NCBI GenBank assembly: GCA_027624135.1
Contig: JAQBXL010000013.1
Location: 1 to 39,531, forward strand
DNA length: 39,531 nt
Direction: 5' to 3'
Origin: Chloroflexota bacterium
Lineage (GTDB): Bacteria > Chloroflexota > Dehalococcoidia > Lucifugimonadales > UBA3495
Below are positions 1 to 10,071 of the stretch, piece after piece. The translations under genes and the position numbers were made by a program. The notes under the pieces were generated by a model. It was not told where the DNA came from. It did not search any database and was given only the letters and a program-made list of their open reading frames with translations. How positions within the stretch are numbered: position 1 is the first letter of the stretch; every line of letters starts with the position of its first letter.

Positions 1-97
1 GGGCGGCCAGTTGGGCCACCGTCTCCTCGCCCTTGAGTGCTTCCAGGGCCACTTTGGCCTTGAATGATGCGCTGTGTTTACTACGATCTTTCGACAT
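1..97 (-). CDS. IS3-family transposase OrfA, N-terminal part (partial at window edge)
   Basis: Reverse complement from ATG at 97 reads MSKDRSKHSASFKAKVALEALKGEETVAQLAA, typical of IS3-family OrfA/helix-turn-helix transposases; runs off the window. Confidence 0.8.
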   Translation of the reverse strand, partial: MSKDRSKHSASFKAKVALEALKGEETVAQLAA

Positions 98-187
98 GTC
101 CCACTCCTTCCTCACAGCAACGGCTGTGCGTATTTTAGGAGCAGGACCCTCACTTAGCTACCTGTCCGAATTTCCGGGTCCACCTCA
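1..187 (-). mobile_element. Left-edge fragment of an IS3-like insertion sequence including a probable terminal inverted repeat
   Basis: Transposase start at 97 preceded (minus strand) by TGAGGTGGACCCGGAAATTCGGACA (163-187), resembling IS3-group termini; the other end is outside the window. Confidence 0.6.
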
Positions 188-319
188 GACAATCACCCGT
201 TTTCGGATTCCCAGGTCAGACCTCTTCGGACCGTTCTTCGAACATGTCCTTGTCTTCAGAGTCTCCGTCGAATCGAACCGAACTTGATGGTTCTGATTTG
301 TTTAGTCTGGCAGCCCAAA

Positions 320-748
320 CTAAGCGTTATGGGATCTTGTGGTGCGCCAGGAGGTGCTTTTCTCGTAAGCATGACCAACCTTCAACATCGTCTCCTCATC
401 GAAGTGACGTCCGCCGATTTGAAGGCCGATGGGCAGTCCCTGCGAGTTGAACTCACAGTTCAGTGAGAGCGCCTGGGCGTCTGCCAAATTAAAGGATCGA
501 GTCATGACCGGTGGCAGCCCGGCTGCCATCTCTTTTGAGGTGATCACTGGGTCATCGCCCAATATCGGGGCGCACCCCTTGGAAGCGGGAAGAATCAGCA
601 CGTCGTAGGACTTTAGGGCCTCGAGTACTTGCCGGCGAACCAGCTCTCTGTCTTGAGCAGGAATATACGCATCGTGTGACTGGAGGTCAATCGGATGGCT
701 GCCTTGGCCTAACTTCAACGAGCCGACGTCCCTTGATGATTCAAGCAC
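320..748 (-). pseudogene. Amidase (amidase signature family) C-terminal remnant
   Basis: YDVLILPASKGCAPILGDDP...FNLADAQALSLNCEFNSQGLPIGLQIGGRHFDEETMLKVGHAYE matches the amidase C-terminus; the catalytic Lys/Ser/Ser core is absent and no N-terminal half was found upstream. Confidence 0.7.
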
Positions 749-1310
749 CAGTAACTAACCCTGCCACTTCTGCATCAGGCTTGCGTTCCGACTGCTCCGT
801 GCCGTTCCGCGAGCGCTGGAACACCTAGAACGGGCTTCCGCGCCAGGGGCAACTAGGCCACCGAAGGCATCGACGACATAAATCATCAGCAACAACCCCT
901 CCCCTATATTTGACATGACATAAACGTGACCTTACACTTCCCCTCTCGAACGATTCGGAGGTTTCTGACCAAGACGAAACTCATCATATCCCTGATTCTG
1001 GCTGGACTGCGGCGACTCAATAAGTGGCGGTGGCTCCGCCGTTACGTTTGGCAGTGTAGGTTTTGGCGGCGGGGAGACGTGATGGCCAGTCCTAGACCGA
1101 TGGCTGGATAGGGCAGATAGAGGGCTGGCCTTTCTATTGATGTAGGGGTCAGCGCCAGCCTGGTCTGCGCACTCTTGTCCTTGAGCAGCGCGCCGGTGGT
1201 GTTTGGACCTTTGGGGATGATGGCTGGCGTGGTGGCGGTTGCCAAGGGTAATGGTCGGTACGCCAATCAGAAATAGATTCTGCAGAGGCTGAGTACACGG
1301 AGCGAATGAA

Positions 1311-1580
1311 ATGATGTTGAAGCTATTTATGGCAGCAAACGTAATGGATGCTTTCACTACAATGCGCGCCGTGTTTTACGGCGGCATAGAAGGCAACCCG
1401 ATAATAGCTGGTGGAATCCATTACATCGGCCTGGAACCAACCCTGATACTGAAAGTCTCCGCGGCTATGGCTATCGGCCTGATGCTCGCGAAACGTGGCA
1501 AAGTACACTTGCTAAAATGGCCAACTGTCATAATCGTCATGGTCGCCCTATCAAATAGCATATACCCGTATTTGCTGTAG
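1311..1580 (+). CDS. Small membrane protein (DUF5658-like)
   Basis: 89 aa with hydrophobic helices and an N-x-x-D-A...E-G-N-P-I pattern typical of DUF5658-like proteins; family assignment from memory. Confidence 0.45.
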   Translation: MMLKLFMAANVMDAFTTMRAVFYGGIEGNPIIAGGIHYIGLEPTLILKVSAAMAIGLMLAKRGKVHLLKWPTVIIVMVALSNSIYPYLL

Positions 1581-1697
1581 GAACCCTAGGGAAATAGCCG
1601 ATACACTTTCCTTTAGTCAGTCCGCCAGCGGCTCGGTGAGGGTCGTCCTTTCCTTTCTGAACCCGGTAAATGACTCAACCGAACGCAGCAATAAAAA

Positions 1698-1730
1698 CCG
1701 CCGCCCGGAGATAATCTCCGGGCGGCGGCT
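1698..1730. terminator. Strong rho-independent (probably bidirectional) terminator
   Basis: Perfect 14-bp stem CCGCCGCCCGGAGA-TAA-TCTCCGGGCGGCGG flanked by AAAAA on the left and CTTTT on the right. Confidence 0.85.
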
Positions 1731-2479
1731 TTTGTCACCATCAAGGCCATCCTCCAGTTTGTCCCTAATGATCCAAGCGGTAACGTATGCCACTGTCTTT
1801 GCGCCTGTCAGCGCACGTGGTCGGAATGGGTGAGTCTGGTGGACGGCTCGACATTTTCATCTATTTGATCGGGCGAATCGGCGAAGAATGCGCCTATGGG
1901 TAAGACCGATCCTGTCGGAATGCAGGCGGAAATCCGAACGTTTGACACATGTATTGAGCCAAAGAGGGCCCAATTTTCTTTCGCCCAAAGCCAGTCAGGA
2001 CGAAACGATGCGCCTCGCCGCAAAGGGGCAAGGACCCCGAAAGAAGAACTGGTGCTTAGGAAAGATTGCTCCTGAATCAACTCCACACCAATGGAGAGAT
2101 GTCCCAGATACTTGGCATTGTAGCTCTTGGTCCCCAACCTCGAATTCCAGTCTCGATGCCAAATCATCCCAATCCGGGCAGTAACTCCGGCCCCGTTAAG
2201 TTGACCCGGTAGGTCCACAGTGTTGGCCCCATAGAGGGCGCCAAGTAGGCGGGATTTGCGTCATCTCGTTGGTTCATTAAGTCCTTCTAGAACCAACCTC
2301 CGAGTGAGACCATAACTATCAGACCCTACAAATGGCGCCGCATTTTCTCCCACATCAAAGACCGATGCGGCGGGCCAGAGTCTTGCTCGATAGGACCCAG
2401 TTATCTACTCCAAGACCGGATTCATTGATACCACCGTGCAACGCTGGGCACCTATGCGTTGTCCTGGAGGAGGACGCAT

Positions 2480-2836
2480 ATGCGAAAAGTGATGGTGGTG
2501 GACGACGATGCAATCATGAGAATCCGTTGTAAGCAAATGTTGGCCGAAAATGGATTCGACGTCGCCGAGGCAGCCAACGGGATTGAAGCTATATCTGTCT
2601 ATCAAGATTTCCAACCAGATATGGTGTTGATGGACATAATCATGCCCGACTTGGGCGGCCTGGATGCCTTGAAGGAAATCAAAGTCATTAACCCTAATGC
2701 CCAGGTGGCAATGCTAATGGTCGAGGGCCAGCAAGCCTTGGTCATGGAGGCGCTTAAAACAGGTGCTGTGGATTTCTTGATCAAACCCTTCGATCAAGAA
2801 GAAGTTCTGGGCACCATCAAAAAAGCATTGGGTTAG
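2480..2836 (+). CDS. Single-domain response regulator (CheY-like receiver)
   Basis: MRKVMVVDDDAIMRIRCKQML...DMVLMDIIMPDLGG...GAVDFLIKPF; ATG at 2480 preceded by GGAGGAGG. Confidence 0.9.
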   Translation: MRKVMVVDDDAIMRIRCKQMLAENGFDVAEAANGIEAISVYQDFQPDMVLMDIIMPDLGGLDALKEIKVINPNAQVAMLMVEGQQALVMEALKTGAVDFLIKPFDQEEVLGTIKKALG

Positions 2837-3327
2837 CCCCATCCGGCCTCGAGGATCTAGGCTTTGATCGGTCATTCTGAGCTTGATCCCGGATTGTTCG
2901 CCCAGGTACCTTTATCTGACCCATCCGAACGTGACGATTGCCTCGCGTTCCAGCTAGAAATGAAAGTCCTTGGTTCAATCCCCTTGGGTAGTCCACGATT
3001 CTGTGGTAGACGTTGTTCTCGATAATTCCGAGGCGCCCCAGCGAACTTGCTGGTGGTAATCGTCACCCCGCCACCCCATCTCCGGATCCGTCCTATACTT
3101 CAGCACGTATTATTCAATAGAAGGCAGCAGTGTCATTAATTGAGATAAGGCCTGTTTGTATCGGTCTTGGTGTTGCCAGCGTTTATGGTAGAGTGACTCA
3201 CCGATTGGTAGCATACAAGCACCGCACCGACGGCATAACCTGGATTAAGGAGAAAGTTTTCAACGATCTCCCGCAGTGGGAACCGTGATGCAGAATCGGA
3301 TCCCGTCTGTTGGAGAAAGGATTTCTG

Positions 3328-4266
3328 ATGATGGATCGCACTATTTCTTCTTTTCTCCAGCAGCTCATCGTCGAAAAAGGCTTCTCCCGCAACACCGCCG
3401 ACGCCTACCGTAACGACCTAGGCCAGTTCTGGACGTTCCTCCAAGCCCAGACCAATGATGATTCCCACAAGGACGCCAACGACGAAAACGGTTCCGAATC
3501 CGAGTCGTCCAAGGGCTCCTTCACTTGGGCCACGGTGGACATCGAGGTCCTCAACAAGTACATCCAAGACCTGAGGATTCGCAAGCGCTACCGGGACACT
3601 ACCACCGCCCGAAAAGTCGCCTCGATCAAATCCTTCTTCGGTTTCTTGTCGGAAAACAGCATCATCGCCGAGGATCCTACCGGGCCCCTGAGATCTCCTC
3701 GAATCGCCCGCGTGTCGCCCAAGTTCCTTTCTGAAGAGGAAGTGGCGCTTCTGCTGGAATCGGCCTACAAATCGGGGAGCAATGATGGGCAGCGCGACGC
3801 CGTTATCATGGAACTGCTCTATGCCACCGGTCTCCGTTCCGGCGAGCTCGTGTCCTTAAACCTGGAGGACGTGGACCTGTCCGAGGCTTGCATCCGTTGC
3901 AGGGGCAAGGGCTCCAATGAACGTATCGTATATCTGGACTCCAAGGCCTTGGAGAAGCTCGGGCGTTACCTCCGGGAGTCCCGCATCGCTTTATTGGGGC
4001 ACAACCGCGCTGAGTCGGCGTTGTTCGTCAATCAAAAGGGAGAGCGGTTGTCCCGCCAGTGGGTGTGGGTTATCTTGAAGACCTGCGCGCAAAAGGCCGG
4101 AATCGAACAAGACATTTCGCCGAATGTCCTTCGGCATAGCTTTGCCACTCATCTCCTACAGAGTGGTGCGTCCCTCGGGCAGGTGCAGAAACTGCTGGGA
4201 CACTCCAGCATCTCGATCACCCGGGTTTACGCCCACCTGACCGAAGGATCAGTGAAGAAAAATTAA
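3328..4266 (+). CDS. Tyrosine recombinase, XerC/XerD-like
   Basis: N-terminal SAM-like domain (FLQQLIVEKGFSRNTADAYRNDL) and catalytic motifs ATGLRSGEL, LRHSFATHLLQSGA, LLGHSSISITRVYAH. Confidence 0.92.
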   Translation: MMDRTISSFLQQLIVEKGFSRNTADAYRNDLGQFWTFLQAQTNDDSHKDANDENGSESESSKGSFTWATVDIEVLNKYIQDLRIRKRYRDTTTARKVASIKSFFGFLSENSIIAEDPTGPLRSPRIARVSPKFLSEEEVALLLESAYKSGSNDGQRDAVIMELLYATGLRSGELVSLNLEDVDLSEACIRCRGKGSNERIVYLDSKALEKLGRYLRESRIALLGHNRAESALFVNQKGERLSRQWVWVILKTCAQKAGIEQDISPNVLRHSFATHLLQSGASLGQVQKLLGHSSISITRVYAHLTEGSVKKN

Positions 4267-4279
4267 GCGAATAGCTGCT

Positions 4280-4330
4280 CCAGAGGGCGACCTGGCAATT
4301 CGAACCGTAGATTCGAATCCAGGACTCTGG
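4280..4330. repeat. Extended imperfect inverted repeat / hairpin just downstream of the tyrosine recombinase
   Basis: CCAGAG (4280-4285)/CTCTGG (4325-4330), CCTGG (4291-4295)/CCAGG (4319-4323), ATTCGAA (4298-4304)/TTCGAAT (4312-4318); 18 bp total with bulges; no following T-tract. Confidence 0.6.
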
Positions 4331-4422
4331 CAAGGATAACGGTAGCGAGCCGATTGAGATTATCACCCCGTTGGCGTTATCGGAAAGAAAGCTCAACCCG
4401 TTGAGGAAGAGGCTGGAGGTAT

Positions 4423-4840
4423 TCAGCGCACTTTTCCTCCACTGCGTTGAGCTTCTTCTCTTTCCATGGGCCAGAGGTCAATCCTTAACCCTTGCCCCTC
4501 GCCCATTAGAGTCGTGTTCTGGCGCTTAATGGCTTCCCTGATTCTGTGAGCCTTACCCACCGCGATCATCGTTGCCCCGGCGTTTCTTGGCGTGGTCCAG
4601 CGGATTTTTGCTGGGTTGACCTTGGGAGCCTTGCCCAGGCGAGCCACCGGCGCCCTGGCATTTCGTTCTATTGTCTTGCAGATTCTCTCCATGATGGCTT
4701 TGGGAGCCTTGCCCGGACGGGTCACCGGTGCCTTGACTCTGCGAGTCGTGGTCTTGCGCTTCAGCGCTACCGTGGCCCTGCGAACTGTGGTCTTGCGCTT
4801 CGCCCCTACCTTGGCCCTAGCGGGTAGTTGAAGGCGGCTG
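4423..4840 (-). other. Low-complexity basic (K/R/A/P/T-rich) imperfect-repeat ORF, histone-H1-like or AlgP-like; possibly degraded
   Basis: Minus frame reads ..ARAKVGAKRKTTVRRATVALKRKTTTRRVKAPVTRPGKAPKAI..APVARLGKAPKV..; matching DNA repeats such as TTGGGAGCCTTGCCC. No convincing start codon or RBS. Confidence 0.4.
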
Positions 4841-4935
4841 ACCGGTCACGCTCGATTTCGAGACTACCACTACTCGATTCTCGCAACTGCTATAGTAGTA
4901 GCCGCTCGGAGTAGTCCCTGCGGAGGATTTTAGGC

Positions 4936-6477
4936 ATGAAGTACGACCACATAATCGTTGGTGGAGGAACTGCAGGTTGCATTGTGGCCGCCAGATTATC
5001 GGAAGACCCCACTCGCTCAGTGTTGTTGCTGGAAGCGGGACCCGAATATCCGGACTTCGAACAGCTACCAGACTCCTTGAAATACGGATGGGGGATGCTC
5101 AATCTGGAGGCGAGAAAAGCCGGTGGACCGTTTAACTGGTCATTCACTGGAACGGCCACGCCGCAACAACCGGAGCTGATGCCGGTGCCTCGGGGCAAGG
5201 CAATGGGCGGCACCAGCGCAATCAACGGCCAGACCTTCATCAGGGGGGCACCCGAGGACTTTGACACTTGGGCGTCCTGGGGCAACGACGAATGGTCGTA
5301 CGTTAAATGCTTGCCTTTTTTCCGGAAGCTCGAGAGCGACGAAGATTATTCGGGTGATTTCCACGGCACCGAGGGGCCGGTACCGGTGCGGCGTCACCAC
5401 CGTGAAACCTGGCCGCCAGCCCAGGAGGCTTTTTATCAAGCCTGCATCGCCGCCGGGTATCCGGACGTACCCGATGTCCACGAACCCGATTCGACGGGCA
5501 TCAGCCTCCGTGCCGAGAACAATATTGACGGCGTGCGAATGAGCATGGCGCTGGCCTACTTAGACCCCAATCGGCACCGGCTTAACTTGACCGTTAAAGC
5601 TGGAGTACAGGTCAACAAAATCATCTTTGCCGGAAACCGGGCCAGCGGGTTGGAGGTGGAGAGTGGCGGCGAAATATTCACGATTGAAGGTGACGAGATC
5701 ATCCTGTGTGCCGGCTCTGTGTCCTCTCCACATCTATTGATGCTATCGGGTATAGGTCCAGCTGACCACCTGGCGGAATTCGGTATCCCGGTGGTTGCCG
5801 ATAGTCCCGGAGTAGGGCAGAACATGCGTGACCATCCGAATGTGACCGTCAAGTTCTCGGTTAAAGAGGGCACCTATGATGACCCAAATGGGATGAGGGC
5901 GCTTCGCCTACGTTTCAGCGCCACCGGATCCAGCACACCCAATGACATGATCCTCTCCCCGGCTTCGATGAACACGGTCATCCGGGAAGGCGATGACCCG
6001 AGCCATACCATCAACTGTGGATTGTATTTGGCAGTGGGTAAAGGTGAACTTCGCTTAACATCTGCCGAGCCCTCCGTGTACCCCATCATGAACTACCACT
6101 ATCTTGAGGACCCGTGGGACCGCGAGCGTCTGCGGGAGGCTGTCCGCAAGTGCGTTGACCTGTTGAGAGACCCTGCTTACTCCGGGATTATCGAAGAACG
6201 GACCGCGCCGATGGAGAGTGACCTAGTTTCGGACCAGACGTTGGACGACTGGCTGCTCAGAAACGTGAGTTCCTCATTCCATATCTCCGGCACCTGCAAG
6301 ATGGGCCCAGACAGCGATGAGGAAGCCGTGGTTGACCAGCGCTTAAAGGTGCGGGGAGTCGAAGGACTGCGCGTCGTGGACGCCTCGGTGATGCCAGACG
6401 TAGTCCGGGCCAACACAAATGTCACCACGATGATGATCGCCGAACGGGCGGCTGAATTCATCAAACAGGGGCTTTAG
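4936..6477 (+). CDS. GMC (glucose-methanol-choline) family FAD-dependent oxidoreductase
   Basis: DHIIVGGGTAGCIVAARLSED FAD motif, PRGKAMGGTSAINGQTFIRG, C-terminal SSSFHISGTCKMG...VVDASVMPDVVRANTNVTTMMIAERAAEFI. Confidence 0.95.
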   Translation: MKYDHIIVGGGTAGCIVAARLSEDPTRSVLLLEAGPEYPDFEQLPDSLKYGWGMLNLEARKAGGPFNWSFTGTATPQQPELMPVPRGKAMGGTSAINGQTFIRGAPEDFDTWASWGNDEWSYVKCLPFFRKLESDEDYSGDFHGTEGPVPVRRHHRETWPPAQEAFYQACIAAGYPDVPDVHEPDSTGISLRAENNIDGVRMSMALAYLDPNRHRLNLTVKAGVQVNKIIFAGNRASGLEVESGGEIFTIEGDEIILCAGSVSSPHLLMLSGIGPADHLAEFGIPVVADSPGVGQNMRDHPNVTVKFSVKEGTYDDPNGMRALRLRFSATGSSTPNDMILSPASMNTVIREGDDPSHTINCGLYLAVGKGELRLTSAEPSVYPIMNYHYLEDPWDRERLREAVRKCVDLLRDPAYSGIIEERTAPMESDLVSDQTLDDWLLRNVSSSFHISGTCKMGPDSDEEAVVDQRLKVRGVEGLRVVDASVMPDVVRANTNVTTMMIAERAAEFIKQGL

Positions 6478-6534
6478 CGAGGCAACTCAAGTTCAGGGCA
6501 ATTTGATCCAGAGCGATGACTCTGGCCGCCTGTC

Positions 6535-7650
6535 CTAGCCGTCGAAGCCGTATAGCGTGGCGCAGTTGTCCCAGAGGAACTTCCGCTTGGTTTGGTCTGA
6601 AAGGGGCATCTCTAAAAACCGATCTACCGACTTAGGGTACTTGGAGTCGGCGTGGGGGTAGTCGGTGGAGAAGACGATATTGTCTTCCAGTCCGTACTTG
6701 CTGACGATCTCGGCCGGTTCTTCATCGCATTCCACCGAAAGGTAGCATTGGCGCTTGAAATATTCGCTGGGCTCCATCTTCAGGTCGGGGTGGTCGTACT
6801 TAGCGGACATCTCGTAATGTTCGTCCAAACGCCAGAGCAACCAAGGAGCCCAGGAGCAGTTGCCCTCCAAGAATGCGACGGTTAGGCCCGGGAACCTCTC
6901 GCATACCCCGCCGCCGACCACATCCACCGCCGCCAGCATCATTGCCATCGAATGGGTGCAGGTGTGATAGAGCATGTGTGTTTCGAAATTGGCCCCCGGC
7001 TGCGGGAGGTCCACCTTGCCGCCTTCGTGGAAGCTAAGTGGCACACCCAGGCGTTCGATCTCCGCCCAGAGCGGGTCGTAATACGAGTCGTGCCAGTTTC
7101 TATCGTTGACCGGGTTGGGCCGGACGAATACCGTCTTGAACCCCAGTTCGGTCACTGCCCTTCTAGCCTCATGGATTGCGCCTTCGACATCATGCGGAGG
7201 GAGCATTGCTGCGCCGAACATCCGACCGTTGCCGCCGGCGCAAAAATCGGCCAGCCAATCGTTGTAGGCCCGGGAAATCGCCGTGGCAAGACCCGGCTCC
7301 AGATCATTCGTGCCTAGGGTGAACAATCCTCTACTGGGGAATAGCACGGCCAGGTCAATGCCTTCGTTGTCCATCGCTACAAGTTGGGAAGCGCTATCCC
7401 AATTTTGTGCCTCTGAATCCCGGTAGACGTCCATCTGCTCGGCCATGATGGGCGTGATTGCGTTCACATAGCTGCGGTTCTCAGGCGGGAATATATGGCT
7501 ACCCACTCGAACCGCCAGGTCACGGGGATGGCGGGTAAGGCCCTGAGGGGCCTGGTCTTTGTAGGCTGGGTCTATGTATCGCTCCCAAAGATCGGGTGGC
7601 TCAACGATGTGCATATCCGAGTCGAGTACCTTGAAACCCTGTTTGACCAT
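6535..7650 (-). CDS. Amidohydrolase family (PF04909-type) metal-dependent hydrolase
   Basis: VLDSDMHIVEPPDLWERYIDP...GVPLSFHEGG...FLEGNCSWAPWLLWRLDEHYE...NIVFSTDYPHADSKYP. Confidence 0.93.
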   Translation of the reverse strand: MVKQGFKVLDSDMHIVEPPDLWERYIDPAYKDQAPQGLTRHPRDLAVRVGSHIFPPENRSYVNAITPIMAEQMDVYRDSEAQNWDSASQLVAMDNEGIDLAVLFPSRGLFTLGTNDLEPGLATAISRAYNDWLADFCAGGNGRMFGAAMLPPHDVEGAIHEARRAVTELGFKTVFVRPNPVNDRNWHDSYYDPLWAEIERLGVPLSFHEGGKVDLPQPGANFETHMLYHTCTHSMAMMLAAVDVVGGGVCERFPGLTVAFLEGNCSWAPWLLWRLDEHYEMSAKYDHPDLKMEPSEYFKRQCYLSVECDEEPAEIVSKYGLEDNIVFSTDYPHADSKYPKSVDRFLEMPLSDQTKRKFLWDNCATLYGFDG

Positions 7651-7886
7651 TCGAGGCGCCTCCGACTGTTAACTTTTAGTTGATTTTGGGTCGCTGGAAC
7701 CTGGAGATGATAGCAGATTGCCCTCCGGTGGTCTCAACCGTTTGCCTGACTCTAATCGACCCATGGGATGGCGGTTAATTACCAGCGAAACTTCCACGGT
7801 AGTCCAGCAAGTGATTCCAGATAATCGAAAGAGCGGACCGGGACGGCAAGGCCGTGACCGCCAATCAGTTCTTCGTTGATTGGCTT

Positions 7887-8867
7887 CTATAGAACAACCG
7901 CCAAGCCAGTTTGGGCCGATTGGTAGGCCTTCAACACGATGTCCAGGTCATTGAGGCCGTCTTCGCCGGTCATAGCTGGTTCCGTTGCCTCCATGATACT
8001 GCGCCTGAACTCTAATACCATGGGTAAGATGCCACAGTGGTCAGCGTCGAAAAGCCGGGTCTCTTGCGAGATACCGTAATCGATCTTAAGCCAGGAGTCG
8101 CCCAACTCGAAATGTAGGTTCGCAAGTGTACCCAACACACCCACCCACGGACGGTTGCTCGTCTTGCCGATGCTCCAAGTATGGTTAATGATACCCACTA
8201 CCCCTTCTGGTGAGCGAGTGGTTACGACGATCCCATCCTCAGCCTCTAACCCCGAAACGCCGGGCAGGGTTTGAGCGCCGTACACCTGATTTGGTAGTCC
8301 GGATAGGTAGGAGAGTACGCTGACTTTATGGATTCCACCATCGATGAATACCCCGCCGCCATTTCGCTCGGTCTCGTTACGCCAAGAGCCCGGATCGAAT
8401 GGGTACTCTTCCTGCAATTGGACAAGGCGCACTTGGCCTAAATCTCCCGACTCGATCAGCTTTTTTGCTTCCTGTACCGGGGCCAAGAACCTGTAATTCT
8501 CAGCGACCATCAGATTGACGCGGGCATCGCGGGCAGTTGAAATGATCAAGCGACCTTCTCGGATAGTCCGCGCTATCGGCTTTTCCAATAGGATGTGCTT
8601 CTGCCAGGTTGCGGCGAGTCGAGCATGCTCTAGATGGAGGTCATGGGGAGTGCATATGTATAAGGCGTCTATCCGCGAATCCGAGGCGGCATCTCGATAA
8701 GATCCGAAAGCACCCGCACCGTCGAACTCATCTGAGTAGGCCCTGGCACGGGCATAGTCTCGGCTGGCGAAGTAGAGGTCCACCGAATCCCGGGCGTCCG
8801 CCAGCGACTTGGCAAATGTTCGGGCGAACCTGCCGCACCCTATGATGCAGAGTCCCAGTTTCAACAT
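7887..8867 (-). CDS. Gfo/Idh/MocA family oxidoreductase
   Basis: LGLCIIGCGRFARTFAKSL Rossmann motif; IDALYICTPHDLHLEHARLA; ILLEKPIARTIREG. Confidence 0.93.
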   Translation of the reverse strand: MLKLGLCIIGCGRFARTFAKSLADARDSVDLYFASRDYARARAYSDEFDGAGAFGSYRDAASDSRIDALYICTPHDLHLEHARLAATWQKHILLEKPIARTIREGRLIISTARDARVNLMVAENYRFLAPVQEAKKLIESGDLGQVRLVQLQEEYPFDPGSWRNETERNGGGVFIDGGIHKVSVLSYLSGLPNQVYGAQTLPGVSGLEAEDGIVVTTRSPEGVVGIINHTWSIGKTSNRPWVGVLGTLANLHFELGDSWLKIDYGISQETRLFDADHCGILPMVLEFRRSIMEATEPAMTGEDGLNDLDIVLKAYQSAQTGLAVVL

Positions 8868-8901
8868 CCGTCCTCACCCACGGATTTAGCCATCGTCAAC
8901 G

Positions 8902-9963
8902 CTATCCGGCCAGATTGGTTATCATGACCCACATTGGCGAAGCCCCGACGGCGTACGTTTCCAGCCGGGTGAGTTCGCCAGTCTCTTGATCAACGCGGAA
9001 TCCGATCAGATTGCCGGTTTCCAGGCCAGCGACGTAAAGAAAATGTCCCGTCGGATCGAGGCTGAATGCGCGGGGAATCGGATCCACATCGGTCCAGCCC
9101 GTTGGAGTCAGCGCACCGGTCGTTTCGTCAATCGAAAATGACGCGATGCTGTTGTGGCCTCGGTTGCCAACGTATAGATGGGTACCCAGAGGGTGAATCT
9201 GAATCTGCGAACACAGCTTGCGCCCTTTATAGTCGTCAGGTAACGTCGTGACTTTCTGGCCTGCCGTAAGCGTTCCATCGGATCTATCCACCGAATAAAC
9301 GGTAACGCTGCCACCTTGTTCGTTGGAGACGTACATCAGGTTCTTGGTCGGGTGGAAACGGTAATGTCGCGGACCATCTTCGGCCTCGGCGTTGATCACT
9401 AAGGGATCGTTGGGTGTCAGGCGTCCTGTTTCCGCATCGAACTTGAATTGGTAAATCGCATTTATGGCTTCCTGCCTGCCGGGCGGCAGAAGCGCGAGCC
9501 CACCAGATCCGGTGTCAATATGAGGCAGAAACGCGAACCTGTTCGTCGGGTCCGTCTGGAAACAATGAGCGCCGGAATTGGTTTCCAGCCACTCGGTTGC
9601 TTCTCCGCCGACCGCGCCGTCCTCATCGATGGGATGGACCGCGCAATGGCCAGCTTGGTAGTAGGCGGAAAGTACGTGCCGGCCAGTATGGTCCGTCGAC
9701 AAATAGCACGGCTCGCCCTTTAGCTCAGCGCTTCCGGTCAGAGTCAGGTCGCCGGTGCTCTGGTTGATCGCAAAGCTCGACAAGCGAAGTCCGTTCCGCT
9801 GCCCAACGTAGAGTGTAGTGGCGGAGGGGTTGATCGCAAGAGGGGCAGGCCCACCATCCACTTTGACCGTGCCCTGGCTTGCGAGTTGACCTGTCTCTGG
9901 GTCCATGACGAACCGAGCGATCCGGTCATCATCTTGTAGCGCTACGTACACGTGGAATGCCAT
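8902..9963 (-). CDS. Lactonase family beta-propeller protein (6-phosphogluconolactonase-like, PF10282)
   Basis: MAFHVYVALQDDDRIARFVMDPETGQL... repeated beta-propeller blades; start at 9963 preferred to the longer 9978 ORF start. Confidence 0.88.
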   Translation of the reverse strand: MAFHVYVALQDDDRIARFVMDPETGQLASQGTVKVDGGPAPLAINPSATTLYVGQRNGLRLSSFAINQSTGDLTLTGSAELKGEPCYLSTDHTGRHVLSAYYQAGHCAVHPIDEDGAVGGEATEWLETNSGAHCFQTDPTNRFAFLPHIDTGSGGLALLPPGRQEAINAIYQFKFDAETGRLTPNDPLVINAEAEDGPRHYRFHPTKNLMYVSNEQGGSVTVYSVDRSDGTLTAGQKVTTLPDDYKGRKLCSQIQIHPLGTHLYVGNRGHNSIASFSIDETTGALTPTGWTDVDPIPRAFSLDPTGHFLYVAGLETGNLIGFRVDQETGELTRLETYAVGASPMWVMITNLAG

Positions 9964-10071
9964 GTAAACCTCCCTCACCGAGAATTTCTGACTCGAGCCT
10001 CTACACCGATCTTGCGATGTTATAAAAAGATAAGCGTGGATGCCTGTTTCGCTATGGCCTTGAGGTTGCGT

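Noticed and set aside
1808-2218. 136-aa minus ORF
   Set aside because: No recognisable motif, competing overlapping ORF on the plus strand, no clear RBS; may be non-coding or decayed DNA.
4291-4345. tRNA-like segment with GATTCGAATCC
   Set aside because: The flanking stems do not pair as a T-arm and no anticodon or D arm is present; better explained by the long inverted repeat.
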